Below, piece by piece: positions 36,361 to 45,774 of a stretch of 64,000 nt of DNA (the stretch's first letter is position 1; every line of letters starts with the position of its first letter). Under the pieces are notes generated by a model. The model was not told the DNA's origin. It worked only from the letters and a program-made list of their open reading frames with translations, and made no database searches. Origin of the DNA: AAA164-E04 sp964342825. Its GTDB lineage: Bacteria; Verrucomicrobiota; Verrucomicrobiia; Limisphaerales; AAA164-E04. Location of the stretch: assembly GCA_964342825.1 (NCBI GenBank), contig CAYFHO010000019.1, positions 1 to 64,000 of the forward strand. The letters are read 5' to 3'. The position numbers were made by a program, and so were the translations under genes.

Positions 36361-37038
36361 CTATTTGCCTGGGGAGTTCGTAGGCATGGCAGATTTTACC
36401 TGGGTGATCAGATTATTATAGATATTCGGTACTGGAGCTAAGAGCACACGACCCGTGCCATGAATCACGTTGACCAAACCCTCCCCGGAAGCCATAGAAC
36501 TCAAAATTCCCTTGGCGGCCTTCTGGACCGAGTAGTCCAAATGAGCTTGCCGAGCCACAGCAAAGGAACCATCCACAGTCAAAGTCTGATTCTGCAAATC
36601 CAGGATCTCGATGGCACCCGGGGCCTGTATCATGACCTTACCCGTTCCTTCCACTTTGGTTTGGAAGAATCCCTCGCCACCCACCAAACCCGTGATGGCC
36701 TTGTTTCGGAACGATCCAGCTTCGACATTTCCATCGGAACAAACATAAGCCCCCTTATCAAGTATCCAGGCCTCATTTTCTAATACAAGTTCATGGTATT
36801 CGCCAAAAATAGGAGGGCCAAAAAAGATTTCTCCACTGCCCTTGTATGCAGGCTTAAAGACTGACTCTTGAGTAACCAATGATTTCAAAAAGCCTTTAGC
36901 GGACGGCATTTTGGTGGTCAATTGAATTTCTCCCAGCATGTAATGCAGGGCACCTGCTTCTGCACGAATGGTCTCATTCTGGATCGTTGCCTTCACCATT
37001 TTGAGTCCTTCTTTCTCGATAACTTGAAATGTAGCCAT
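36361..37038 (-). CDS. AIM24 family protein
   Basis: 225 residues, no signal peptide. Beta-rich with Gly-rich turns: IRAEAGALHYMLGEIQLTT, GSGEIFFGPP, GEGFFQTKVEGTGKVMIQAPG and VIHGTGRVLLAP. This matches the AIM24/TIGR00266 fold, a trimeric beta-prism-like protein found across bacteria and in yeast mitochondria. Function is not established. It stands alone between convergent and divergent neighbours. Confidence 0.88.
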   Translation of the reverse strand: MATFQVIEKEGLKMVKATIQNETIRAEAGALHYMLGEIQLTTKMPSAKGFLKSLVTQESVFKPAYKGSGEIFFGPPIFGEYHELVLENEAWILDKGAYVCSDGNVEAGSFRNKAITGLVGGEGFFQTKVEGTGKVMIQAPGAIEILDLQNQTLTVDGSFAVARQAHLDYSVQKAAKGILSSMASGEGLVNVIHGTGRVLLAPVPNIYNNLITQVKSAMPTNSPGK

Positions 37039-37207
37039 ATGTTGATTGGGTGATAATTAGAACTGTGCAATTCTGAACCATTATTCCAATGATTGAAATT
37101 ACAATCGTTCATCCCGTTTCTAATGGAATATACACAATCAAGATTCTATCAGCTGTTGTTCCCAAAGGGTGATTGCCCGATTTTGGAGTGTTTGCTAGAT
37201 TGCCTCT

Positions 37208-38263
37208 ATGCAAATGATTGCTCGATTATTTTGTTTCCTGATAACCGGATTTTCCTTGAATGCGGCAGATCTATTTTTTGATCTTTCCGACAAATCCAAC
37301 AATGGATTGCCCAAGGATTTTGAAAGTGTTTTGGGTGGTGAGGGAAGGCCAGGAAAATGGATCATTAAAGAAGAGGAAGTTCCGGGCTATTTCAAATCAT
37401 TCTCAGAAAAGGCACTGAACACCAATGTTCGACCAGTCATCGCTCAAGTCTCTGAAGACCTCACCGATGAGCATTTTCCAATGCTCATCTACACCGGTCA
37501 GGATTTTAAAAATTTCACCATTAAAACAAAATTTAAGCTAGTCAGCGGAGTCATCGAAACCATGGCTGGAATTGTTTTCCGGTATCAAGACGTCAACAAT
37601 TACTACTACGTCCGAGCAAGTGGAGCCGGAAATTCTTTTGCATTTTTTAAAGTGGTCAATGGTGTCAGAGGGCAACCAGTACGTGTTCAAGCGGATATTC
37701 CCGAAGGCCAGTGGCACACCATGTCAGTCACTGCGGAAGATTCCAAAATTCGTGTCATGCTCAATGGAAAACCCATCCTGCCTGAATTGAACGATTTTTC
37801 TTTCTCGAGCGGCAAGCTTGGATTTTGGACCAAGTCTGATGCTATTTCCTATTTCACGGATACGCAGATCGAATATCAACCCATGATCATTGCTGCGCAA
37901 AAGATGATTGATCAAGTCATGGAGGCTTACCCTCGTATACTTGGGCTTAAGCTATTTGCGCCACGCAAGGCAGGTGAACCTGCAAAGGTGATCGCAGCGT
38001 TGAATAAAACGGATATCGGTGAATTGGAAAATGATGTCATCAGAGATGTCATCGCCAAAGGAACGCGATATTACGCCAAAACCAAAAAAGTGGTGACCAT
38101 CACGCTACCGGTCCGTAATCGAAATGGTGATCCCATCGCCGCCATCCGGGTTACCATCAAGTCCTTCCTCGGCCAGACTCAGGCAAACGCCTTCGCCCGC
38201 GCCATCCCCATCGCAGAGCATCTCCAAAAAAATGTCCTCTACCTGAAAGACTTTTATCGGTAA
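37208..38263 (+). CDS. Exported DUF1080/LamG-like protein with extra C-terminal domain
   Basis: 351 residues. A signal peptide MQMIARLFCFLITG ends near LNAAD. Residues ~70-235 form a jelly-roll of the concanavalin/DUF1080 type (TIKTKFKLVSG, GIVFRYQDVNNYYYVRASG, GQWHTMSVTAEDSKIRVMLNG, GKLGFWTKSDAISYF). Residues ~240-351 are a separate alpha-beta domain (VTITLPVRNRNGDPIAAIRVTI) that looks Cache/PAS-like, which is only a resemblance. It is likely periplasmic and may bind a carbohydrate or small ligand. Confidence 0.7.
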   Translation: MQMIARLFCFLITGFSLNAADLFFDLSDKSNNGLPKDFESVLGGEGRPGKWIIKEEEVPGYFKSFSEKALNTNVRPVIAQVSEDLTDEHFPMLIYTGQDFKNFTIKTKFKLVSGVIETMAGIVFRYQDVNNYYYVRASGAGNSFAFFKVVNGVRGQPVRVQADIPEGQWHTMSVTAEDSKIRVMLNGKPILPELNDFSFSSGKLGFWTKSDAISYFTDTQIEYQPMIIAAQKMIDQVMEAYPRILGLKLFAPRKAGEPAKVIAALNKTDIGELENDVIRDVIAKGTRYYAKTKKVVTITLPVRNRNGDPIAAIRVTIKSFLGQTQANAFARAIPIAEHLQKNVLYLKDFYR

Positions 38264-38355
38264 TCGAGGAAATGGAATTTCTGAATGAAGTTTGAGCGAC
38301 AGATTATTTTCATTTCTGGCTCATTCAACAAACTGAACCTGGTTTTAAGTCAAAT

Positions 38356-39414
38356 TCAATTTGTATTCATCTCCTCTGGTGCGGGGCCAACTTTGACACA
38401 TCGAAATCCAGTGTGGGACATGGCTGTGTCAGGGGCTGATTTCATGCGCCACCAGAGGCGATAACCTTCGCAATAAAGGTCGCTGCATAAGTAGGAACCA
38501 CCACGCATGATTTTCTTAGGCATCCCAGGTTCATTGGGGTCGTAGCTTTGATTGGGGCCAGGGGGATTCATGGAAGGACTGTTGGCATAGTAGTCTGGCA
38601 TGTACCAATCAAGACACCATTCCCATACATTCCCCGCCATGTCATACAAGCCATAAGGATTCGAAGGATATTGGCGAACCGGCGCCATGAGATAATGCCC
38701 ATCGGCGACACTGTTTTGATTGGGAAAGTCACCTTGCCATACGTTGGCATGCCATTGATTATCCGGGGTGATTTCGTTACCCCAGACATACTCATTACCC
38801 TCAATGCCTCCACGAGCTGCATATTCCCACTCGGCCTCACTTGGTAATCTTTTACCGGCCCACCGGGCAAAAGCGACCGCGTCCTCCCAGGCCATTTGAA
38901 CGACAGGGTAATCTCCCTTACCCTGGATATCTGACCCCGGCCCCGTTGGATGTCGCCAATTCGCTCCCTCAACATATTTCCACCAAGCATAGTGATTGCG
39001 TAGAGATACCGGCTGACCCGGAGGCTCAAACACAATGGCACCTGCCTTTAGAAGAGAAGGATCTACTCCCGGAAACCGTGCAGAATCCGGGCGACGTTCG
39101 GCAACCGTCACATATCCTGTGTCCTGAACAAATTCATTGAACTGGTCATTGGTTACCTCGGTGATATCCATCCAAAACCCAGAAATGGAAATTTTACGAA
39201 CAGGTTTTTCGTCGCCTTGCCCTGTTTCACTTCCTCGCATGAAAGATCCACCCGGGATCCAAACCATGTCGTTCGTCCAGGAATAATCCCTGGCGATCAT
39301 TGGAATGTTGTTCTCCTCGGACGGATTATTAGCGGCACTCGAAGGCGCACGATCTGGACCACAACCACTTAAAACAAGGACAGGTAACACCATCTGAATG
39401 AATATTTTACCCAC
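38356..39414 (-). CDS. Formylglycine-generating enzyme family lipoprotein
   Basis: 352 residues from a GTG giving MGKIFIQMVLPVLVLSGC, a lipoprotein signal with LSGC lipobox. An ATG at 39498 would overlap the divergent neighbour's start and add a leader. The fold is FGE-sulfatase: MVWIPGGSFMRGSE, GFWMDITEVTNDQFNEFV, AFARWAGKRLPSEAEWEYAA, YDMAGNVWEWCLDW, GGSYLCSDLYCEGYR and HTGFRC. The two cysteines in CSDLYC match in spacing the Cys336/Cys341 pair of human FGE, so it may oxidise sulfatase cysteine rather than being a non-catalytic relative. A lipid anchor would put it outside the cytoplasm, where folded sulfatases might already be exported; that point is odd. Confidence 0.88.
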   Translation of the reverse strand: MGKIFIQMVLPVLVLSGCGPDRAPSSAANNPSEENNIPMIARDYSWTNDMVWIPGGSFMRGSETGQGDEKPVRKISISGFWMDITEVTNDQFNEFVQDTGYVTVAERRPDSARFPGVDPSLLKAGAIVFEPPGQPVSLRNHYAWWKYVEGANWRHPTGPGSDIQGKGDYPVVQMAWEDAVAFARWAGKRLPSEAEWEYAARGGIEGNEYVWGNEITPDNQWHANVWQGDFPNQNSVADGHYLMAPVRQYPSNPYGLYDMAGNVWEWCLDWYMPDYYANSPSMNPPGPNQSYDPNEPGMPKKIMRGGSYLCSDLYCEGYRLWWRMKSAPDTAMSHTGFRCVKVGPAPEEMNTN

Positions 39415-39496
39415 CGTGGTCAATCGGTGGTTCCAGGCTAACTTGTCATCATTGTTTTGACTGGTATGAGAACCAGGTTCAGTACATAATATCATC

Positions 39497-40471
39497 ATGT
39501 TAAATCATCCAGTTTGGACAAGGCATCATTCAATCCGTTTGTTGATATGCAGCTTGATTTTGGTTCAATTTACTAACTTTCTAGCATTGGCCCAAGACAA
39601 AGTCTTTTCAGGGCCGCAGCCAGGTGAAAACACGACTCCATTTGAAACTATTGAGCTTCGAGGTGAAAACCAGGGCCAAACGGTTGATCCTATTCAATTC
39701 AATCAGGGTAAGCCAACAGCATTGGTATTTGTTCATGGAATCGAGAGGTCGATGGCACCATTGATGAAAGTCATCGATGCATTCGGGACTCAGCATCAAG
39801 AAAAGATCATTACCAACTGGGTATTTCTTTCTGATGACCCCATCACAAGCCGCCAGCGATTACCACAAGTAGGAAGATCTCTAAAAATTCAAGGGAGAAT
39901 GCTTCTTTCGTCTGACGGAATTGAAGGTCCGGGCAACTACGGCTTGAATAAAGACTGCCTGTTGACAATCCTTGCCTCCAAGAACAACAAAGTAACCGCC
40001 AATTTTGCTTTAATACAACCAGGCATAGCGGATGCCGAAGCAGTCGTTCAATCCCTTTCCTCACTTATAGGGTTGGAGTCTCCTCCCAGTATTGAGTCTC
40101 TCACTCCAAACATGCGTATGGCCAATGCAAGAAATATGAGGGAGGGAAATAATCCCCGAATGCAGCGTCGCGGCCCAAACATGCAACGGAAAAAACCTCA
40201 AGGAGGAGGAGCTAAGCTGCCTGGTGCCGCTCCTACTGATAGTCGATTGATCGGCTATTTAAGACAATTCATTCAGAAAACCAATTCAGATAAAATGGTG
40301 GATCAGGTGATGGATCAAGTCCGTGAGTACATCAAAGGTGATGAGGACCTGACCACACAGGCCATGAATGGATGGATTCGAGTCCTCCACGTCAAGTACG
40401 GCACCGATTACGCCCAAACACAAGGAGCTGCTTTTGTAGCAGAATTGAAAAAGCAGCTCGATGTGAAATGA
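39497..40471 (+). CDS. Exported thioredoxin-fold-like protein without CxxC and with basic linker
   Basis: 324 residues. A signal peptide ends at FLALAQD. Residues 40-195 resemble a redoxin fold (PTALVFVHGIERSMAPLMKVIDAF, NYGLNKDCLLTILASKNNKVTANFALIQPG), but no CxxC is present, so catalysis of thiol exchange is unlikely. A linker near 205-240 is rich in Asn, Arg, Met and Pro (RNMREGNNPRMQRRGPN) and is probably disordered. A helical C-terminus ends KKQLDVK. Similar thioredoxin-like proteins occur in PVC bacteria; role unknown. Confidence 0.65.
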   Translation: MLNHPVWTRHHSIRLLICSLILVQFTNFLALAQDKVFSGPQPGENTTPFETIELRGENQGQTVDPIQFNQGKPTALVFVHGIERSMAPLMKVIDAFGTQHQEKIITNWVFLSDDPITSRQRLPQVGRSLKIQGRMLLSSDGIEGPGNYGLNKDCLLTILASKNNKVTANFALIQPGIADAEAVVQSLSSLIGLESPPSIESLTPNMRMANARNMREGNNPRMQRRGPNMQRKKPQGGGAKLPGAAPTDSRLIGYLRQFIQKTNSDKMVDQVMDQVREYIKGDEDLTTQAMNGWIRVLHVKYGTDYAQTQGAAFVAELKKQLDVK

Positions 40472-40503
40472 TTTATTCTTGAATCTCGCAGCACTGATCG
40501 GTG

Positions 40504-42681
40504 ATGAAAATCATGTTAGACCGCCATAGCACATTTCCGCTCACTGTTGCCGGAGCTGGAAGGTGGCTGATGGTCGCAGTATATCTGATGTGGTTTTTGA
40601 AGCTGACTGCCGAGGACATCGCGCCACATTTTGCCACAGAAATCGTCCCGATACTCACTAAAGCAGGATGCAACTCAGGTGCCTGCCATGGTGCTGCCAC
40701 AGGAAAGGGAAGCTTCAAACTAAGTTTATTCGCAGAGGATGCAAATGCGGACTTGGAAGCCATCACAAGAGATCGCTTTGCGCGGCGTTTGAATTTGGAT
40801 CACCCCGACGAAAGCCTAATTCTCAAAAAGGCCTCCAGACAAATTGACCACGAAGGTGGGAGGAGAATCAGAAAAAGCTCAGAGGATTTTGAAACACTTA
40901 AAAGATGGATCACACTCGGAGCACCCAAAGGTAATCCTGATACCAAGTGCGAAAGCCTTTTAATTTCCCCCAAGGAGATAAGGGCCAGTAAGATTGGAGA
41001 TACCTTCCCGATTCAAGTGTCCGCATTGATGGCTGATGGAACTCAGCGAGATGTCACTCAATGGTGCGTGTTTGAATCCATGGATGACGGGATGGCAGAT
41101 GTCACGAAAAACGGGGAAGTTATTTTTCATAACTGGGGAGTTACATCTGTCATGATTCGTTTTGGTTCCTTGACCAGCTCAGCACGAATTGGTCTTCCAT
41201 ATCCCAAGACGGAGTATCAAAACACTTTAGCCGCTACACACCCGATTGATCAGGTCCTACTCAAGGAATGGAAGAAATGGAATCTCAACCCAAGCCCACA
41301 AGCTAAAGCCAATTCCCTCATTAGGCGTGTCTATTTGGACCTTACGGGTCAACTTCCTGCAGCGGAAGATGCGAAACATTGGGGCAATGTTTTAAAGACA
41401 ACGGGAGGATACGAAAATTTGGTAGAGCACCTGACCACAACCCCTGCTTTTGCCGATTACTGGAGTTTAAAGTTTGCAGACTGGTTACTGATAGACACCA
41501 AGAAACTGGGAACCGAGGCCGGCTCTGCGTATTACGAATGGATAAAAACTCAAATCAGGGAAAACAGATCCATGCTAAGGATGGCCAGAACCCTTCTGGA
41601 AACAAGAGGATCATTCCTGGAAGATGCACCCTCAAACTTTCATCGACAGGCTGGTGATCCTCGAGACATGGCGGAGTATGTTGGGCAAACATTATTGGGT
41701 GCACGAATCGCATGCGCCCGCTGTCACAACCATCCGGTCGACCGATGGACATTGACAGATTATCATGATTTCGCAGCAGTCTTTTCCAAAACCGGTCTGG
41801 AAAATGGTCAAGTTGTTTACAAGGACCTGGGTAATGTCCCCCACCCTAAAACAGGTCAGGCAAGCATTCCGAGACCTTTAGGCCTTCAAAAGATTTCCAC
41901 GGCTTCTGAACATTCAGATCCTTTGAAGACACTCGGAGGTTGGCTGGAGACGGACGGACAAGACCAGTTTGCCCGTTCTTTCTCAAATCGAATTTGGAAA
42001 AACTTGTTTGGTCGGGGTGTTGTGGAACCGGTGGATGACTTAAGATCCACCAATCCCCCGGTGATCCCACTCCTACTTGAAACCATCATTGCTCACTGGA
42101 GTGCGAAGAATTTTCGCTTTCAGGATTTAATAAAGCTGATCGTAACTTCGAAAGCATACCAGCAATCTTCAAGTTTTGAAGCAGTCGCTGGAAATCGCCT
42201 TGGATTCTTCAATGCAATGGTACCTCGTGAATTGAACGGCCGTGTGTTGGTGGATGCGATACGAAAAGTTACTGATCAATCAAGTTTTCTGGAGAATGAT
42301 ACAAATGGCAGCGCGATTGAATCCTGGGATCACCGAACTGAATCTTTTGCTTTGGACGTTCTTGGAAGATGTCAACGCGAGGAACCATGTGAGGACTCCG
42401 GGACATCCGGCGGAGGATTGTCAAAGTCACTTTATCTTTTCAATGACCCTGAATTTCAAATCGCGATAGACTCGTGTGCAACCAACAAAATTTCTTCACT
42501 TTCCCAAAACCCGGAAAACACAATTTCCGAATTATACTGGCAAGCCTACGCACGACCACCCAGTCCCAAAGAACTCCAATATTGGAGTGAGAGGTTTGAA
42601 AATGCAGACTCTGGTGTAAATTTACTTTCAGACATGATTTGGGCATTGTTAAACAGTCGCGAGTTTATCTGGAATCACTGA
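40504..42681 (+). CDS. DUF1549/DUF1553 domain protein (PVC-type)
   Basis: 725 residues from ATG 40504 (a GTG lies directly upstream). An N-terminal signal or anchor is followed by a cytochrome-like CNSGACHGAATGKGSFKLSLF segment, a pattern common to this family. An Ig-like segment follows (VSALMADGTQRDVTQWCVF). DUF1549 contains RRVYLDLTGQLP and CARCHNHPVDRW, the second heme-type CxxCH. DUF1553 contains FSNRIWKNLFGRGVVEPVDDLR and NPPVIPLL. These proteins are paired with DUF1501 proteins in Planctomycetes and Verrucomicrobia; function unproven, a periplasmic redox or sugar-processing role is suggested. First gene of a three-gene operon. Confidence 0.92.
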   Translation: MKIMLDRHSTFPLTVAGAGRWLMVAVYLMWFLKLTAEDIAPHFATEIVPILTKAGCNSGACHGAATGKGSFKLSLFAEDANADLEAITRDRFARRLNLDHPDESLILKKASRQIDHEGGRRIRKSSEDFETLKRWITLGAPKGNPDTKCESLLISPKEIRASKIGDTFPIQVSALMADGTQRDVTQWCVFESMDDGMADVTKNGEVIFHNWGVTSVMIRFGSLTSSARIGLPYPKTEYQNTLAATHPIDQVLLKEWKKWNLNPSPQAKANSLIRRVYLDLTGQLPAAEDAKHWGNVLKTTGGYENLVEHLTTTPAFADYWSLKFADWLLIDTKKLGTEAGSAYYEWIKTQIRENRSMLRMARTLLETRGSFLEDAPSNFHRQAGDPRDMAEYVGQTLLGARIACARCHNHPVDRWTLTDYHDFAAVFSKTGLENGQVVYKDLGNVPHPKTGQASIPRPLGLQKISTASEHSDPLKTLGGWLETDGQDQFARSFSNRIWKNLFGRGVVEPVDDLRSTNPPVIPLLLETIIAHWSAKNFRFQDLIKLIVTSKAYQQSSSFEAVAGNRLGFFNAMVPRELNGRVLVDAIRKVTDQSSFLENDTNGSAIESWDHRTESFALDVLGRCQREEPCEDSGTSGGGLSKSLYLFNDPEFQIAIDSCATNKISSLSQNPENTISELYWQAYARPPSPKELQYWSERFENADSGVNLLSDMIWALLNSREFIWNH

Positions 42682-42701
42682 ATTAAGTTTCAAAATTTGT
42701 C

Positions 42702-44039
42702 ATGAATTCTAAATCCCCATTCTTTCGTTGTGACGGCATCAATCGCCGCGACTTTTTACACGCTGGTTTAATGACGGGGCTTGGATTGAATATGGCGGAT
42801 CTACTGCGCATCAAAGCCAAAGCTGCAGAACCGTCTTCTCCCAATACTCACAAAAGAAGGGCAGAATCCTGCATCCTCATCTGGCTGGATGGTGGCCCCA
42901 GTCACCTGGAAACGTTCGATCTCAAACCCGATGCACCTGTGGAAATTCGTGGTGAGTTTAAGCCCATCAACACAGACGTACCCGGCATCAAAATCAGTGA
43001 ACACCTGCCAAAGACTGCGAGAGTGATGAAACATGTTTCATTAATCCGATCATTGACCCACGCATTCGGAAATCACAATACAGGCAGTCACTATATGTTG
43101 ACCGGTAACAAACCTTCTCCGGTGATTGAGTACCCAAGCATGGGCAGTATCTTTGCGCAACAAGCGGGTGCGAACAAAGTGCTGCCACCTTATGTGGCCG
43201 TACCGGATGGGGTTAATTATGCCGGGTCTGGATTTTTGCCAGCCACCTTTCAACCCTTCTCATTGGGTGGCGATCCATCCAAGCCCGATTTTAGAGTACG
43301 CAACCTAAAACCTCCGGCAAGCATCAGCCTGGAACGTGTGGAGCGTCGCCGGGAAATGCAACAATTTCTGGACGATATCAAACGATCGACGGAGTCACAC
43401 CCTGTGCACACGCCGTTGGATACTTATTACGAACAGGCTTTTGCACTACTGACTTCTGCCGAATCCCAGGCAGCATTTGATCTATCAAAAGAACCGAACA
43501 CGGCACGTGAAAAATATGGTCGAAGCCGAATCGGCACGGGTTGTCTGATGGCAAGACGTCTGGTGGAACATGGAGTAGGTTTCGTAACCGTCGTGGACAA
43601 AGGTTGGGACATGCACCAACAAATATTCAAAAACATGCCCGACGCGCTATTCAGGGGAAGCGGTAAATTACCTGCTCTGGACTGGGCGTATTCCGGATTG
43701 ATTTCTGATCTGCATGAACGGGGTCTACTGGATTCCACTTTGGTCATCCTAATGGGTGAGTTTGGAAGAACACCCAAAATTAACGATCGTGCCGGTCGGG
43801 ACCATTGGCCCAGAGCTGGCTTTGTCTGCATGGCAGGCGGAGGCGTTCGTGGCGGTCAGGTTATCGGATCAACTGATGCGTTCGGTGAATCACCTTCCGA
43901 GAATCCTGTTGTGCCTGAGGACCTGGCTGCAAGTACGCTTTCTTTGTTGGGTATTGATCCCGATGATGCCTACCAGGCACCCAACGGTCGCCCTATTCAA
44001 TGGGTCAAGGGTGGACACATGATCGAAGGACTCACGTGA
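42702..44039 (+). CDS. DUF1501 domain protein with Tat signal
   Basis: 445 residues. The twin-arginine signal is INRRDFLHAGLMTGLGL. Family motifs include CILIWLDGGPSHLETFDLKP, GNHNTGSHYMLTGNKP, DMHQQIFKNMPD and LVILMGEFGRTPKINDRAGRDHW, an alkaline-phosphatase/sulfatase-like fold. Tat export points to folding with a cofactor before secretion. It follows the DUF1549 gene by 20 bases, and its stop overlaps the WD40 gene start as GTGA. Function is not established. Confidence 0.93.
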   Translation: MNSKSPFFRCDGINRRDFLHAGLMTGLGLNMADLLRIKAKAAEPSSPNTHKRRAESCILIWLDGGPSHLETFDLKPDAPVEIRGEFKPINTDVPGIKISEHLPKTARVMKHVSLIRSLTHAFGNHNTGSHYMLTGNKPSPVIEYPSMGSIFAQQAGANKVLPPYVAVPDGVNYAGSGFLPATFQPFSLGGDPSKPDFRVRNLKPPASISLERVERRREMQQFLDDIKRSTESHPVHTPLDTYYEQAFALLTSAESQAAFDLSKEPNTAREKYGRSRIGTGCLMARRLVEHGVGFVTVVDKGWDMHQQIFKNMPDALFRGSGKLPALDWAYSGLISDLHERGLLDSTLVILMGEFGRTPKINDRAGRDHWPRAGFVCMAGGGVRGGQVIGSTDAFGESPSENPVVPEDLAASTLSLLGIDPDDAYQAPNGRPIQWVKGGHMIEGLT

Positions 44040-45019
44040 AGTTTTCACACCTGGCTCAACTCACATTGTTTTGGGGAATCGTGTTCTCCTACAACTGTAG
44101 TGCCGGAACGCCGATCAGTTCTATCGTTTTTCACCCCTCGCAAGGCTCGGTAGTTTGGAATGGTGATCGATCAGTCAATATTGGTTCCACATCCTCAAAC
44201 GAGCCTGAACGTAAGATCGCCGTTCCAATGAATCGACTCAGGGATATGGCCTTTGATTCAAGCGGTCAATGGCTGGCAGTCGCAGGGGGTTCTCCAGGAG
44301 AACAAGGAGACCTGGCATTGGTAAGGTGGAACGATAAATCCATTCAATCTCATATTGAATTTGAACATGAATGGTTGACGAGTGTGTGTTTTTCTCCGGA
44401 AGGAAAATACCTGGCCGTTGGATCGGGTAATTCCAGGATCATGGTTTACCAAATAAGGACTGATCCATACAGACTGGAACAAGCTTTTGAGCTTGAGGGA
44501 CACGCAGGAGCAATCATGGATACACTTTTTGATGCGACGGGTGATTGGTTGGTTTCTACCGGTTCGGATCGGTCTGTGAAAATATGGAATATCTTGGAAG
44601 AAAGCCTGCACCGAACCTTTTCACACCACACCGGTGTCGTCTCTGCTGTCGACCTTCGTCCCTCTGGTGCAGAAGAGAACAGTCCCCCCTTCTACGTGGC
44701 CACCGCATCCGAAGATCAAACTGTGCGCATATGGCAACCTACCATTGGCCGTATGGTGAGAATTGTACGAGATCATGATACCCCCCTGTTCTCCTTGGTT
44801 TATCATTCTTCAGGGAATTGGCTTGTCTCAGGTGGAAAGGATGGAATCATCAGATTCATTGATGCCAATTCAGATCATATCTTGAATACTATTGAAGCTC
44901 ACGAAGATTGGATTTATTCCCTGGCTTTTTCTCCCGACGGTGAATGGCTGGCCAGTGGTGACTGGTCGGGGCGGATTAAATTCCATCAGGTATCGAAAAA
45001 TCCTGCACACGAAAAGTAA
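44036..45019 (+). CDS. Exported WD40 beta-propeller protein
   Basis: 327 residues from a GTG overlapping the DUF1501 stop. The start gives MKFSHLAQLTLFWGIVFSYNCSAG, a signal peptide. About seven WD-like blades follow, for example FSPEGKYLAVGSGNSRIMVYQI, TGSDRSVKIWNI, TASEDQTVRIWQP and FSPDGEWLASGDWSGRIKFH, consistent with one propeller. It is the third gene of the DUF1549-DUF1501-WD40 operon and probably a binding scaffold for those partners. Confidence 0.9.
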   Translation: MKFSHLAQLTLFWGIVFSYNCSAGTPISSIVFHPSQGSVVWNGDRSVNIGSTSSNEPERKIAVPMNRLRDMAFDSSGQWLAVAGGSPGEQGDLALVRWNDKSIQSHIEFEHEWLTSVCFSPEGKYLAVGSGNSRIMVYQIRTDPYRLEQAFELEGHAGAIMDTLFDATGDWLVSTGSDRSVKIWNILEESLHRTFSHHTGVVSAVDLRPSGAEENSPPFYVATASEDQTVRIWQPTIGRMVRIVRDHDTPLFSLVYHSSGNWLVSGGKDGIIRFIDANSDHILNTIEAHEDWIYSLAFSPDGEWLASGDWSGRIKFHQVSKNPAHEK

Positions 45020-45055
45020 ACGATTCTACTGATGGGGCGTAAACCATTTCGTCAT

Positions 45056-45751
45056 TCACTGGTCTACGGATTCATTGCCTAGCCGAATCATTTCCTGGGC
45101 TATGTCATTGGTTAGCGATTCCCGCTCTTCTATCGATAGGTCTCTTTCGATGTAAACTGGTTGACCAATATTGACCTCACACCTGGCAAAGGGAAAAGGT
45201 ATTTGGAATGCATCCCATGTCTTGAGTGTCCATTTTCTGGACAAAACGTAAGACACAGGAGTCACAGGTTTTCCGGTCAACTGAGCCAGACTAATCACAC
45301 CGCTTTGCAACTTGTATTTGGGGCCTCTTGGACCATCAGGGGTTAAGGCTAGATCATAGCCCTTACGGAGCAGAGTGATTAATTCCTTCATGGCCTGAGA
45401 TCCACGACGACTCGAAGATCCTCTGACAGCATGTACTCCGTAAGATTTTAATATCACAGACAGAAAAGCCCCGTCATTGCTGGCACTGGCCAAAGCGGCA
45501 AGTTTCCTGTCCGAACGGCTGAGAATAAGATACTTGGTAAATACATTCAGGCACAGAGACAATCGATTGTGCCAGATGCAGAAAATAACGGGTGAAAGAT
45601 CGGTGACCCGATGTGGGTCATTGAATTTGAAACGAATCGTTGCCGACAGAAATCTAAGAAGAAGGTAGGCGGTTTTACCTAAAATGATGTCTTTTGTTTT
45701 TGGTTTCTGAGGTGGTCTTTTGCTCTTTGGTATGGATGAGAGATCTTGCAT
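45056..45751 (-). CDS. DUF374 / lysophospholipid acyltransferase-like protein
   Basis: 231 residues. It has PVIFCIWHNRLSLCL, ASASNDGAFLSVILKSYGVHAVRGSSSRRG, LTPDGPRGPKYKLQSGVISLAQLTGKPVTPVSY and a final WDAFQIPFPFARC segment. This matches the DUF374 group of the LPLAT superfamily, thought to acylate lipid A-type or phospholipid precursors at the membrane. The usual HX4D appears as W-H-N-R-L-S, a relaxed form common in the group. It follows ruvA by 23 bases. Confidence 0.88.
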   Translation of the reverse strand: MQDLSSIPKSKRPPQKPKTKDIILGKTAYLLLRFLSATIRFKFNDPHRVTDLSPVIFCIWHNRLSLCLNVFTKYLILSRSDRKLAALASASNDGAFLSVILKSYGVHAVRGSSSRRGSQAMKELITLLRKGYDLALTPDGPRGPKYKLQSGVISLAQLTGKPVTPVSYVLSRKWTLKTWDAFQIPFPFARCEVNIGQPVYIERDLSIEERESLTNDIAQEMIRLGNESVDQ

Positions 45752-45774
45752 GCTTTTGATTGGCTGCAGGAAGA

